Source: Caldilineaceae bacterium
GTDB lineage: Bacteria > Chloroflexota > Anaerolineae > Caldilineales > Caldilineaceae
Length of the DNA stretch: 64,000 nucleotides
Direction: 5' to 3'
Assembly: GCA_018003515.1 (NCBI GenBank)
Contig: JAGNDO010000013.1
Coordinates: forward strand, 1-64,000
The notes below the pieces were generated by a model. It was not told the origin of the DNA. It saw only the letters and a list, made by a program, of their open reading frames with translations, and did no database searches. The position numbers and the translations under genes were made by a program. Positions 18,791 to 27,021 of the stretch are shown here, piece after piece (the stretch's first letter is position 1; every line of letters starts with the position of its first letter).

Positions 18791-18865
18791 TGGGATGATT
18801 GGGAGATTGGGAGATTGAGAGATTGAGAGATTGGACACGACACAATCTCCCAATCTCCCAATCTC
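18791..18865. repeat. Octamer fold-back hairpin (GAGATTGG / CCAATCTC)
   Basis: Left arm 18791-18833 with about five AGATTGGG/AGATTGAG units, right arm 18844-18865 with CCAATCTC units. Fills the spacer between two minus-strand genes. Same family at 53481, 54778 and 56931. Confidence 0.9.
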
Positions 18866-18873
18866 AAAAAAAT

Positions 18874-20235
18874 CTACGCCGCCATTGCCATCGCGGGCAC
18901 GGACACCTTGGCTCTGTGACCGGTGATCTCCTTAACGCCATCCTCGAAGACCGTGAGGGTCTCGGCGATGTCTTGTTTGGTGTGGCTGTAGGACATGAAC
19001 CAAGGCTCCCGACCATCCGTGTCGGGCATGATGCCGTGCTGGATCATGAACCAGGCGATGCGGTTGTAGGTCTTGGTGTCCGAGGTCAAGAATTCCCGGA
19101 TGTCCTGGGGCATGGTGTCCCGGCCCAGCATCATACTGAAGATGGAGGGGATGCCCGTCACCACATGGGGGACGCCGTAGCGTTCCAGGATCTCGTCAAA
19201 GCCATCCATCAACTCCCGGCCCCGCTGGTTGATGGTCTCGAAGACCGGCTCTTCCTCCATGATGCGCAGGGTGGCTTCCGCCGCGGCCACGGCGGTGACA
19301 TTGCCCACGTACGTGCCGCCATGCAGCACCATCCCCGGCTTGACCACGGACATCACCTTGTCTGTCCCGGCCACGGCGGCGATGGGGAAGCCGTTGCCCA
19401 GGGCCTTGGCATAGGCGGCCAGATCCGCCCTCACGCCGAAATATTCCTGGGCGCCACCCTTTGCCACCCGGAAGCCCGTCTTGACTTCGTCAAAGATCAA
19501 CACAATGCCATACTCGTCACACAACTCGCGCATGGCCCGGAGCCAATCCAACTGGGGCAGAATCCCGGCCGCATTGCCCAAGAGAGGCTCGACCATAATG
19601 GCGGCGACATTCTCCCCATGCTCTTCCAGGGCCTCTTCCAACTTATCGAGATCGTTGAAGGGCAGCATGATCACATAATCTTCCATGCCGCTGGGGATAC
19701 CGGCGCTGGATCGGGCCTTGCGGGGATGCTGCCGGGTACCCATCATGGTCAGGGAGGTGCCAGCCGTGTTGAAGAGTACATAGTCGTGCATGCCGTGATA
19801 TTGGCCCTCAAATTTGATGAACAAATCTCGGCCCGTATAGCCCCGGGCAATGCGCAGGGCGTGCATGGTGGCCTCGGTGCCCGTGTTGGACAGCCGCACC
19901 TTGTCCATGCCGGTCATGCGGCAGATGCGCTCGGCCACCCCCACCTCCCAGGTGTTGGAGAGGGCAAAGACCGTGCCGTCCTGGATGGCCTCGGCCACCT
20001 GGCGGGTCACTTCCGGGTAGGCATGGCCCAAAATGACCGGGCCAAAGCCCAGGCGGTAGTCGACGTAGCGGTTGCCATCCACATCCCAAATGTGGGAGCC
20101 GGAGGCGCGCTGCACCACCACGCTGTCCTCCTCGCCCCAATAGCGGAAGTTGGAATTGACGCCATAGGGGATCACCTTGAGGGCGCGCTGCATGTAGGCT
20201 TGGCTGTTGGTTCGATTACTCGTGTCGCGAATCAT
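18874..20235 (-). CDS. Class III aminotransferase, glutamate-1-semialdehyde aminomutase-like
   Basis: A 453-residue PLP enzyme of the GSA-aminomutase-like branch of class III. PLP lysine Lys277 lies in AYAKALGNGFP, Asp249 in IFDEVKTGFR, and the GTEATMHALRIAR and GQYHGMHDY motifs fit. It is not a haem-pathway HemL by context; similar proteins act on various amino donors. The start at 20235 has an AGGAGAAAG site. The saccharopine-dehydrogenase-like gene follows downstream and an Lrp/AsnC regulator lies upstream on the same strand, which suggests an amino-acid catabolic unit under local control (inference). Confidence 0.87.
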   Translation of the reverse strand: MIRDTSNRTNSQAYMQRALKVIPYGVNSNFRYWGEEDSVVVQRASGSHIWDVDGNRYVDYRLGFGPVILGHAYPEVTRQVAEAIQDGTVFALSNTWEVGVAERICRMTGMDKVRLSNTGTEATMHALRIARGYTGRDLFIKFEGQYHGMHDYVLFNTAGTSLTMMGTRQHPRKARSSAGIPSGMEDYVIMLPFNDLDKLEEALEEHGENVAAIMVEPLLGNAAGILPQLDWLRAMRELCDEYGIVLIFDEVKTGFRVAKGGAQEYFGVRADLAAYAKALGNGFPIAAVAGTDKVMSVVKPGMVLHGGTYVGNVTAVAAAEATLRIMEEEPVFETINQRGRELMDGFDEILERYGVPHVVTGIPSIFSMMLGRDTMPQDIREFLTSDTKTYNRIAWFMIQHGIMPDTDGREPWFMSYSHTKQDIAETLTVFEDGVKEITGHRAKVSVPAMAMAA

Positions 20236-20513
20236 AAATACTTTCTCCTGAAAAGGAACAACAAAATTGAGCGGGATTTGTGCGGTGTCGAATCGACATC
20301 AATACGCTCTTGACTTGGGTCGGCAGAGGCCGACAACTATCACCTCCCTTGGGCTGGGGTACTGGGAACGGACCAAAATGGACGCGACGCGTAAACAAAC
20401 TCCGCCCTGAATTGAAAGGCCGAGTTATCGAAGATTTGGTTGGAAAAAAGCGAAGAGTTAGAAGCTTGGTTGGGGGAGTGGGGGCGACAACCGGCCGGTC
20501 GCCGGGTCGTCAG
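20236..20513. other. Gene-free spacer
   Basis: About 280 bases between the GSA-like aminotransferase and the Lrp regulator. I see no gene; there is a short inverted pair CGACAACCGGCCGGTCGCC near 20490 and otherwise nothing recognisable. Confidence 0.5.
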
Positions 20514-21041
20514 TCACGTGTCAACGAACTCGGCCTCGCCCGCCGGCTTGATGATGGCGGGGATTTCCGGGGATTCCCAGGTATAGATTTCCTTGACAAT
20601 GTCCAGGTAGATAAAGGCCTCAGTGTCCCGCACCCCTTCCACGCTATTCAACTTTTCGGTCAAGAATTCCAGCAAATGCGTATTGTCGTAACAGGTCACT
20701 TCCACCAACAGATCATAGGTGGAGGAGGTGATCACCAGATAGATCACCTCGTCAAAAGCGGCAATCTGGCGGGCGATCTCCTTGAGCCGCTGGCCGTCGG
20801 CCTTGACCCCGATCAGGGCCATGGTGTGATAGCCGATCTTGAGCGGGTTGGTGACGGCCACAAATTGCAGCACCCCATTGTCGGTCAAGCGCTGGGTGCG
20901 CTGGCGGACCATGCCCGCCGAGACCCCCAACTGTTCGGCCACGCGCGAAAAAGGCACCCGGCCATCATCCTTCAACAGCTTGAGGATGGCCCGATCTGCA
21001 TCGTCCAACGGAATAGGGGGGACATTTTTTTTAATGGTCAT
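20514..21041 (-). CDS. Lrp/AsnC family transcriptional regulator
   Basis: A 175-residue regulator: N-terminal winged helix (DDADRAILKLLKDDGRVPFSRVAEQLGVS, residues 13-41, then a recognition helix with MVRQRTQRL), and a C-terminal RAM/AsnC ligand-binding domain (VIYLVITSSTYDLLVEV). The family binds amino acids and acts as octamers. It probably controls the adjacent minus-strand aminotransferase and saccharopine-dehydrogenase-like genes, and possibly itself: a 12-bp palindrome lies in its leader at 21068-21079. The C-terminal 20 residues beyond the RAM domain are unremarkable. Confidence 0.94.
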   Translation of the reverse strand: MTIKKNVPPIPLDDADRAILKLLKDDGRVPFSRVAEQLGVSAGMVRQRTQRLTDNGVLQFVAVTNPLKIGYHTMALIGVKADGQRLKEIARQIAAFDEVIYLVITSSTYDLLVEVTCYDNTHLLEFLTEKLNSVEGVRDTEAFIYLDIVKEIYTWESPEIPAIIKPAGEAEFVDT

Positions 21042-21067
21042 GGTGGCTATCTATGGACTAAAAATCC

Positions 21068-21079
21068 CGGAAATTTCCG
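21068..21079. promoter_or_regulatory. Candidate Lrp-type operator palindrome
   Basis: CGGAAATTTCCG, a perfect 12-bp palindrome with the AT-rich core usual for Lrp/AsnC sites, between the predicted transcription start and the start codon. A second inverted pair ATTCAG/CTGAAT is at 21154-21175, upstream of the -35 box. Inference only. Confidence 0.4.
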
Positions 21080-21099
21080 ACCTGCGCACGAATGTAGCC

Positions 21100-21129
21100 A
21101 TCCTACCACACAAACAGCACCAAAGTCAA
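21100..21129 (-). promoter_or_regulatory. Promoter of the Lrp/AsnC gene
   Basis: On the minus strand TTGACT (21129-21124), 18-base spacer, TAGGAT (21105-21100). Start expected near 21093. Confidence 0.5.
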
Positions 21130-21221
21130 TAGGTTTTTCACAATTCCGCACAAATTCAGCAATATTTTCCTGAATCCGTATTTGTGCCAAAAATCACAAA
21201 GCCCCCTTTACGCGCCGAGGC

Positions 21222-21311
21222 GTTCGCACCCCCTGGTGCGAACGGCCATACCAACGGAGCCGCTTATTCCCCACCCGCCGGGTCAACCCGTTCGCACCAG
21301 GGGGTGCGAAC
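21222..21311. repeat. Two GTTCGCACC hairpins (REP-like)
   Basis: Hairpins at 21222-21243 and 21290-21311, each with 9-bp arms GTTCGCACC/GGTGCGAAC and a 4-base loop (CCCT in one, AGGG in the other, i.e. the element in opposite orientations). Further copies are at 50240-50261 and 60164-60185, each followed by TCC. Confidence 0.85.
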
Positions 21312-21321
21312 TCCTCTCGTC

Positions 21322-21374
21322 AAAACACAAAAGCTCCCCGGACAGGAACCTGTCCGGGGAGCTTTTGTGTTTTT
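21322..21374 (-). terminator. Terminator of the DUF4013 gene
   Basis: A perfect stem of about 25 bp (core AGCTCCCCGGACAGG) with A/T tracts on both sides, 34 bases past the stop codon at 21408. Confidence 0.9.
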
Positions 21375-21407
21375 AGATTCGGCTGGGATCAACCCAAGCC
21401 GGAACGG

Positions 21408-22232
21408 TTAGAGTACGTCGGTCGGCTCTTGGTCCTTCACCACATCCTCGACCTCTTCGCTCCACACATCCCCGCTGAAGGGATCGACCGGGGCAACTGG
21501 GGCAACCGGGGCAACCGGGGCGGCGGCGGGGACCAGGGCCTTGCCACTGCGGGCCAGTTGACCAAAGAGATGGTACTGGATCAGATAGGTCAGCAACATC
21601 GAAGCGGGCAAGGTCACCAACAGACCTATGCCACAGAGCAGGACACCAAAAGGAGCGATAATCGACATGGCCACACCGACAGCAAGGGTCAGCAGCAGCA
21701 CAATCAACACCTCGCCGACCCGCTCTCGGCTCCACTGCCAGATCTCTTTCACCCGCAGACCGCTGCTGATCTTCTCATCTTCCGCAAAAAGCACGGTAAT
21801 GCCGGGGGTCAGGTAGGCATACAGCAAGCCATAGATGATGGAAAGACAGGTACCGCAGGTGATCAACAGCACGCCGATAAAGACCACCCCGTCGTTGCCA
21901 CCGCCGCCGCCATCGGTCATGGCCGCACCGATCATGGTGGGGATCATGACGAAAAAGATCGGTATGGCCCAGATAAACGTCACCACAAAGAGCTTGAAGC
22001 CCCGGCCCAGGTCTTCGCCCCACTGGTCCCATTCGGGCAGGGGATGGGTTTTGCCGTCCCGCACGTTTTGCAGCAGGCGCACGCTGTAGCCCATCAAAAT
22101 AATAAAGCCGACTATACCCACCAGCACAAAACTGAGCAAGGTGCTGACCAGGAGCATGCCGATGCCAATGCCCAACTTTTCTTTCCAGCGGGGATCTTCC
22201 GTGTAAAAGGTTAACGCTCGACCAATATCCAT
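21408..22232 (-). CDS. DUF4013 integral membrane protein
   Basis: A 274-residue membrane protein with the DUF4013 pattern: N-terminal DIGRALTFYTEDPRWKEKLGIG, then about six hydrophobic segments, with the polar loop LPEWDQWGEDLGRGFKLF after the first pair. Such proteins are widespread in Chloroflexota and archaea; their function is unknown. The C-terminal 40 residues are soluble, with a PVAPVAPVAPVDP repeat encoded by nine-base units and an acidic end. Monocistronic, closed by a strong terminator. Confidence 0.85.
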   Translation of the reverse strand: MDIGRALTFYTEDPRWKEKLGIGIGMLLVSTLLSFVLVGIVGFIILMGYSVRLLQNVRDGKTHPLPEWDQWGEDLGRGFKLFVVTFIWAIPIFFVMIPTMIGAAMTDGGGGGNDGVVFIGVLLITCGTCLSIIYGLLYAYLTPGITVLFAEDEKISSGLRVKEIWQWSRERVGEVLIVLLLTLAVGVAMSIIAPFGVLLCGIGLLVTLPASMLLTYLIQYHLFGQLARSGKALVPAAAPVAPVAPVAPVDPFSGDVWSEEVEDVVKDQEPTDVL

Positions 22233-22447
22233 GTTTGTCTCCTCTAGTCTGCGAGTTTTAGATCGATCTCAAGGACAGCGCCTTAAGAATTGATAAGCGA
22301 TGGAACAGATGAATTGTAGCACACCGCCGAAGTCCGGGCAATCTATTTCCCCCAGTCGTCCAAGAGGCCGTGTGGGGCTGTTCCAATGAAAGGCAATACG
22401 TTCCCCCAGCCCAAAGGTTGCAGATTGGTGGGATGATGGGCATAATT

Positions 22448-22560
22448 GAATGGCGAATGGCAAATGGCGAATAGCGAGATACGAGTTACGTGGCACGTAT
22501 GCGTGTCTCTCCATTCGCCATTCGCCATTCGCCATTCGCCATTCGCCATTCGCCATTCGC
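22448..22560. repeat. Heptamer fold-back hairpin (AATGGCG / CGCCATT), copy 3
   Basis: Left arm 22448-22476 (AATGGCG units with two variants), loop of about 35 bases, right arm 22511-22560 with seven CGCCATT units, ending right before the ribosome site of the aspartate racemase. The rest of the spacer 22233-22447 shows no gene. Confidence 0.92.
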
Positions 22561-22579
22561 CCCTCAAAAGAGGCCCAAC

Positions 22580-23284
22580 ATGACAAAACGTACCATCGGC
22601 ATTTTGGGCGGCATGGGGCCGGCCGCCACAGTGGATCTGTTCAACCGCATTGTGCGGGCCACCCCCGCCCGGTCGGACCAAGAACACATCCCCATCCTGA
22701 TCTTCAACGACACGGCCATCCCCGACCGCTCCCAGGCCATCTTGCACGGTGGCGCGGACCCCTTGCCCCGCATGATGGCCGGGTTGGATCTGCTGGCCCG
22801 CATGGGCGCGGAGCTGATCGCCATCCCGTGCAACACGGCCCACCACTATTGGGCGCAGCTTCAGGCGGGGGTGGAGATTCCCATGCTGAACATGATCACC
22901 GAGACGGTCCAGGCCATCCGCCGGGAGCATCCATCCGTGGCGCGGGTGGGGATCCTGGCTACCAGCGGCACGATTGCCGTGGGATTGTATCAAGAGGCCC
23001 TGCGCGCGGCGGGGTTGACGCCGGTTGAGCCGACTGCCCACGAAGTGGCGCAAATGATGGAGGCCATCTACGGGGAGCAAGGGGTGAAAGCGGGTTTTGA
23101 GACCGGGCTGGCCAAAGATCTGCTTTTGGGCGTGGGCGCGGCGCTGATGGACCGGGGTGCCCAGGCCCTGATCCTGGGCTGCACGGAGATCCCCCTGGCC
23201 GTGCATGATGGCGACCTGCCCGTCCCCCTCATCGCCTCCAACCAGATCCTGGCCGAGGCGGCTGTGCGGGAGAGTCAAAAATAG
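22580..23284 (+). CDS. Aspartate/glutamate racemase family protein
   Basis: A 234-residue cofactor-independent racemase. The two catalytic cysteines are in IPCNTAHHYW and LGCTEIPL, and the N-terminal GILGGMGPAATVDLF is typical of aspartate racemase (RacD/YgeA type). I start at the ATG at 22580 after AAAAGAGG; in-frame codons before it are encoded by heptamer repeats. The TAG stop is built into the hairpin shared with the convergent MOSC gene. Probable role: D-aspartate or D-glutamate supply, or racemase activity on other amino acids. Confidence 0.92.
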   Translation: MTKRTIGILGGMGPAATVDLFNRIVRATPARSDQEHIPILIFNDTAIPDRSQAILHGGADPLPRMMAGLDLLARMGAELIAIPCNTAHHYWAQLQAGVEIPMLNMITETVQAIRREHPSVARVGILATSGTIAVGLYQEALRAAGLTPVEPTAHEVAQMMEAIYGEQGVKAGFETGLAKDLLLGVGAALMDRGAQALILGCTEIPLAVHDGDLPVPLIASNQILAEAAVRESQK

Positions 23285-23374
23285 GCCACGGATCGGACGG
23301 ATAAAAACGGATCTCCTTCTTTTGAAAAATCCGTGGAAATCCGTTCAATCCGTTCAATCCGTGGCCTATTTTTA
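23282..23374. terminator. Bidirectional hairpin (GGCCACGGAT family, copy 2)
   Basis: Runs from the TAG of the racemase to the TAA of the MOSC gene: arms AAAATAGGCCACGGAT and ATCCGTGGCCTATTTT, with CGGACGG/CCGTTCAAT units inside. Both stop codons lie in the arms. It probably terminates both convergent genes. Confidence 0.85.
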
Positions 23375-24013
23375 CATCCGATTGCGGAAGTGTTTTTGCC
23401 AACTGCCCATGAGTTCGGGCAGGGCGGCCAGGCGGGCGGCGAAGGCTGGGTCGAAGTGGTGATAGCGGCAGTCGTTGACGGCCCAGAGGGTGGCGTCGGG
23501 GTGGATACGTTCGACCAGGGCCAATGTATCCCCGGCCTGGACCATGCCCGGCGTCAGCACCCGCAGATAGAAGCCTGTGCGCAGGGCGGCGATGGTGGCG
23601 TTGACCCAGTTGGGCAGCTTCACCTTGCGCTGTTGCGTGTTGCACGGCACCCGGGGCGATGTTACCTGCACCCGTGCGCTCCCCACATCAAAAATGTCCC
23701 CGATGCAGATGGTTTCCTCGTTGGCGTTGAGCAGGGTCCAATTTTCCCCCACGCCCCCGGCCCCCAGATCCGCGCCGTAGACTTCCTGCCAGTGACGGTA
23801 ATGGTCCATAGAATGACAACAGACCGCCTGATCCGCCGAGCCGTGGTGGCGGGTATCGGTCACTTTGTCCCCCACCAGCCCTCCCTCGGTCAACAGGATC
23901 GGCCCCTCGATCAGTTCCCGGAAAATGGACGATTGCCAACGCCCGCCCTCATCGTTGATGGTGCGGGGCTGGCCGGTGTGGATGGAATGGATGGTGATGG
24001 GCGTGATGGGCAT
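23372..24013 (-). CDS. MOSC domain protein (YiiM-like)
   Basis: A 213-residue MOSC (molybdenum-cofactor sulfurase C-terminal) domain protein: GGLVGDKVTDTRHHGSADQAVCCHS motif, GENWTLLNANEETICIGDIF, and the conserved Cys in SPRVPCNTQQRK. The C-terminal 3-alpha extension is of YiiM type (GFYLRVLTPGMVQAGD). YiiM proteins in E. coli reduce N-hydroxylated bases with Moco. RBS TCCTGGG-like on the complement (CCAGGAGAAATCC before ATG) supports the start at 24013. Confidence 0.92.
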   Translation of the reverse strand: MPITPITIHSIHTGQPRTINDEGGRWQSSIFRELIEGPILLTEGGLVGDKVTDTRHHGSADQAVCCHSMDHYRHWQEVYGADLGAGGVGENWTLLNANEETICIGDIFDVGSARVQVTSPRVPCNTQQRKVKLPNWVNATIAALRTGFYLRVLTPGMVQAGDTLALVERIHPDATLWAVNDCRYHHFDPAFAARLAALPELMGSWQKHFRNRM

Positions 24014-24027
24014 GGATTTCTCCTGGG

Positions 24028-24125
24028 TTGGGGTTAGGGATTGGGGATTGGGGATTAGGGATTAGGGATTGGGCTGTGTGGATACAACCCAATCCCCAAT
24101 CCCCAATCCCCAATCCCCAACCCCC
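24028..24125. repeat. Heptamer fold-back hairpin (ATTGGGG / CCCCAAT)
   Basis: Left arm 24028-24074 (GGATTGG/GGATTAG units), short loop GGCTGTGTGGATACAACC, right arm 24085-24125 with CCCCAAT units. The unit equals the CCCCART-type heptamer described for cyanobacterial STRR repeats. It sits between two minus-strand genes. Confidence 0.93.
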
Positions 24126-24127
24126 GA

Positions 24128-25042
24128 TCACGGCACGGCGGGCGCGCTGACGGAACGGACGCCCAGGCGGGCCAGGGCGGCTTTGCCCCGCACGGTGAGG
24201 TCGCTGATATATATGAACTCGTCCCGACCGTCGATGGGGTAGGCTTTGAGCCGGTAATGGGTGGCCCACGGCTCTTCCAGGACGATCACAACCACCTCTC
24301 GGCGGGCGGGGCTGTCGGACAGGTTGGTGAAGGGGCTGGTCATGCCCACTTCCCACAGCTTGCGGCGCACGGCGGCTGGGTCGTGGTTGGGCTCCACGTA
24401 GAAATTGGCCACACATTGGTGATCCTGCTTGCCGCTGTTGGCGTTGGCGATGTTGTCGGTCCAAATACGGCTGTGGGGAATGGTGATGGTGGTGTCATCC
24501 GGTGTGACTATGCGCAGGGCGCGCATGTCCATGCTCTCCACCAGGCCGTAGTCGCCGCCGATCTGCACCCAATCGCCCACGCTATAGGGCCGTTCGCCAA
24601 TGGCGACGATGCCGGCGATCAGGCTGCTGACATAATCCTTGAAGGCAAAACCGACCGCCAGCCCGGTTGCCCCCAGCACGGCGAAGATGTTATCCGCCGA
24701 GAGGGTGACCAGCTTGGGCAGGATGAGAACAACGGCAAGAACCAGAATTGCCATGCGCAATATCGGCACCCAGGGCAGGATATACAGCCGAAATCGGCTG
24801 GGCACGCTGTCTGCCAACTGGGGCAAAAAGCGTTGTACCAAAGCGATGGTTACCCATGCCGCCAGGATGATCAGCAGAATTAGCGGCAATTGTTCAGCAA
24901 TCTTGCCGATATCCTTCAGAATCCCCGTGGCCGTCTCGTCCCCTGCATCGGCCATCACGGCACCACTTTTCCCCGCGCTCAGGGCAAGCCAGAGGCCCAA
25001 GGTGAGTACGCTCTGTTTCACCAACCCCATTTTAGAGACCAT
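24128..25042 (-). CDS. Mechanosensitive channel of the MscS family
   Basis: A 304-residue small-conductance channel. After a signal-like N-terminus there are hydrophobic segments (about residues 53-75 and 90-112) and the pore helix LGATGLAVGFAFKDYVSSLIAGI, followed by the MscS beta domain (GERPYSVGDWVQIGGDYGLVESMDMRALRI) and IPHSRIWTDNIAN. It overlaps the upstream gene by 11 bases (ATG at 25042; a second ATG at 25030 is possible), so it forms an operon with the P-loop-like gene and the YcxB-like gene. Confidence 0.93.
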   Translation of the reverse strand: MVSKMGLVKQSVLTLGLWLALSAGKSGAVMADAGDETATGILKDIGKIAEQLPLILLIILAAWVTIALVQRFLPQLADSVPSRFRLYILPWVPILRMAILVLAVVLILPKLVTLSADNIFAVLGATGLAVGFAFKDYVSSLIAGIVAIGERPYSVGDWVQIGGDYGLVESMDMRALRIVTPDDTTITIPHSRIWTDNIANANSGKQDHQCVANFYVEPNHDPAAVRRKLWEVGMTSPFTNLSDSPARREVVVIVLEEPWATHYRLKAYPIDGRDEFIYISDLTVRGKAALARLGVRSVSAPAVP

Positions 25043-26288
25043 CGGTCAAGAACCCTTCTCGTGCCAAATATGACCGCACAGCCGGATAGCCCAGGGGCGT
25101 GACCTGCCATCGATTGCCCTCATCGGCCACCAGCCGCGCCGTGCGCAGGCGGTGCAGGATCTGAACGACTTCAGCCCGACCTATTGGCAACAGATCGAAG
25201 AGCAGCGAGGTGGGCAGTCCGTTGTGCAGGAGCAGGGCATGCAGCACAAAAGCCTCGGCCCGACCGGTGCTGGCGGACACTTCGGGCAAAGCCAGCTTGG
25301 GCCAGGGGGTCACCCACATGGTATAGCCCCGATCCCCGGCGGCCTCCTCTTGGGCTTTGATCTCCACCTCCTCGGTGCTGTTGACCTGAAGGCTTTCCCG
25401 CCAGATGGCCCGGGCCACGCCTGGGTTGCCCCGGCTACGGGCGGCCAATTGGGTTAAAAAGGTTTGGTCGCTTTGCACGCCTGGGTCGGACAGGGTGGCT
25501 TTCTGGGCAGTCAGGACCGGGTGACCATCACTGGCCTGGCGGAAGGTGAGGGAGCGGGGTTCGTAGCGTTGGGCCAACTGTCGAAACCAGCGGTCCAGGG
25601 CCGTGGCATCAAAGGGGGCCAGGGTGAGGGGCGCGGGCAAGATGGATTCTATCTGCACCACTCGGTCCAAATAGGCCCAGGCCCAACTGTCGCAGGTCAA
25701 TAAACAGGAGATCTTGCCCTGCCAAATCTCATCCAACAGACAGCGCACCAGATCCAGCCCTTCCGGGTGGCGCAGAAAACAGCGTTCCAGGCCGGGCAAA
25801 ATCAGCCGTTGGCCCGCTTGGGCGGCGTCCAAAACCCCGTCCAACCAATCCCGCCCGGCCAGAAGCCCGTCCGGGGCAGGCGGTGTCAGGATCTGAAGGC
25901 CCTGATCTCCAGCCCAAGCCTGCACCATCTCAGTGATGCCAACGGTCGGTCCGCTCACAATGGCCAGAGATCCGGCACGCTCCCCTTCCAGCCAGCCGCC
26001 CAAGGCCTCATCCAGCCCCGGCCCGCCCATCCGGCCCCATCCGGGTGACGGCGCGGCCATGTCCATCACGGTCATGGGGGCGGATGTGAGGGAGCGGGCC
26101 TCCTCGGGGATCTCCTGTTCTGCTGTCGCAGATCGACCGGGCAGCCGGTTCCACAGCGCTCGCAGACCATAGCGCACGGCCTCTTGGGTCGGTTCCTGGG
26201 GGCGCTCCTTTTCAAACTGAGCCAGGGGGATAAACCGCCAGGGCGGCGCGGGATCGGTCTCGGTTGTAGGGCGGGGCAAGGAGGTCAT
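25032..26288 (-). CDS. Uncharacterised ATPase-like protein with C-terminal winged helix
   Basis: A 418-residue soluble protein that I do not recognise as a named family. A glycine-rich loop SGPTVGIT near residue 116 sits where a Walker A would be but lacks the lysine. LILPGLERCFLRHPEGLDLVR and ISCLLTCDSWAWAYL resemble the Walker B and sensor-1 strands of STAND/AAA-type ATPases. The last 70 residues (LHALLLHNGLPTSLLFDLL...VVQILHRLRTARLVADEGNRWQVTPLG) read as a winged helix. The first 90 residues are Pro-rich and probably disordered. Located between a YcxB-like protein and MscS, it may be a regulator of membrane or osmotic function (inference). Confidence 0.6.
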   Translation of the reverse strand: MTSLPRPTTETDPAPPWRFIPLAQFEKERPQEPTQEAVRYGLRALWNRLPGRSATAEQEIPEEARSLTSAPMTVMDMAAPSPGWGRMGGPGLDEALGGWLEGERAGSLAIVSGPTVGITEMVQAWAGDQGLQILTPPAPDGLLAGRDWLDGVLDAAQAGQRLILPGLERCFLRHPEGLDLVRCLLDEIWQGKISCLLTCDSWAWAYLDRVVQIESILPAPLTLAPFDATALDRWFRQLAQRYEPRSLTFRQASDGHPVLTAQKATLSDPGVQSDQTFLTQLAARSRGNPGVARAIWRESLQVNSTEEVEIKAQEEAAGDRGYTMWVTPWPKLALPEVSASTGRAEAFVLHALLLHNGLPTSLLFDLLPIGRAEVVQILHRLRTARLVADEGNRWQVTPLGYPAVRSYLAREGFLTDGL

Positions 26289-26294
26289 AATGGG

Positions 26295-26798
26295 CTATCC
26301 ACCGACGCGCAGCGTCACGAATTCGCGGAAGACGGCCACATCGGGCAAGCACCTTTTGGGGATGACCATCAGTTCTTCGGCGGAGAAGAAGATCAGAAAG
26401 AGGTCCGCCAACTCTTTGAAATGGTCGAGTTCAGCCCAGGTCAGCTCAAAATCCTGATCGCCGCTGGTCAGATGCAGGGCTTTGCCGTCCAGCCGATAGG
26501 TGGCATTGACCAAGGCGGGCCGCTCTGTGGACAGGGTGGCGGCTTTTTGATAGATCTGCCGCCGGATCAGCAAAGTGCTGTAGGCCGCATAGGCAAAGGC
26601 GATGGTTGCCATGATCCAAAACCAGATGCTCAACGCCTCTGGGGCTTTCAGGGCGAAGGCGATGATGAAAACCGGGGTCAACACCAAGATAGCCCAGCCG
26701 ACCAGATCGTTGATGCGTCTGGCGGGCGTGCTGGCAAATTGGTGCCAAAGCATGGCCCGGCGATATTCGATGGGGTGGAGATCGACAGTGAAGTGCAT
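26295..26798 (-). CDS. YcxB-like membrane protein
   Basis: A 167-residue protein with two membrane helices (about residues 30-75) and a C-terminal soluble domain (ALHLTSGDQDFELTWAELDHFKELADLFLIFFS...LMVIPKRCL) that fits the YcxB/DUF4131-like PH-type fold. The start is the ATG at 26798; longer in-frame readings pass through a GAGAATT repeat. It lies six bases upstream of the ATPase-like gene, so it is first in the MscS operon. Function unknown. Confidence 0.75.
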   Translation of the reverse strand: MHFTVDLHPIEYRRAMLWHQFASTPARRINDLVGWAILVLTPVFIIAFALKAPEALSIWFWIMATIAFAYAAYSTLLIRRQIYQKAATLSTERPALVNATYRLDGKALHLTSGDQDFELTWAELDHFKELADLFLIFFSAEELMVIPKRCLPDVAVFREFVTLRVGG

Positions 26799-26805
26799 AG
26801 TCAAT

Positions 26806-26849
26806 GAGAATTGAGAATTGAGAATTGAGAATTGAGAATTGAGAATTGT
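26806..26849 (+). repeat. Heptamer tandem repeat GAGAATT
   Basis: Six head-to-tail copies of the GAGAATT heptamer without an opposing arm nearby, just upstream of the YcxB-like gene. The following stretch to 27021 shows no gene. Confidence 0.92.
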
Positions 26850-27021
26850 TGGGGTTTGGACGATGGTATGGGATCTATCATAACCGGGGGCGTGGACTTG
26901 GTCAAAAGCAATGGGAAGCCGTCTCAATCGGAAACCAGTTCACAGACATCTGTTTTTGAAAACGGTACAGTCCTTTTTCAAAACAAATTCAACCGGATAT
27001 CACAGCAAAGGAATCACCCCA

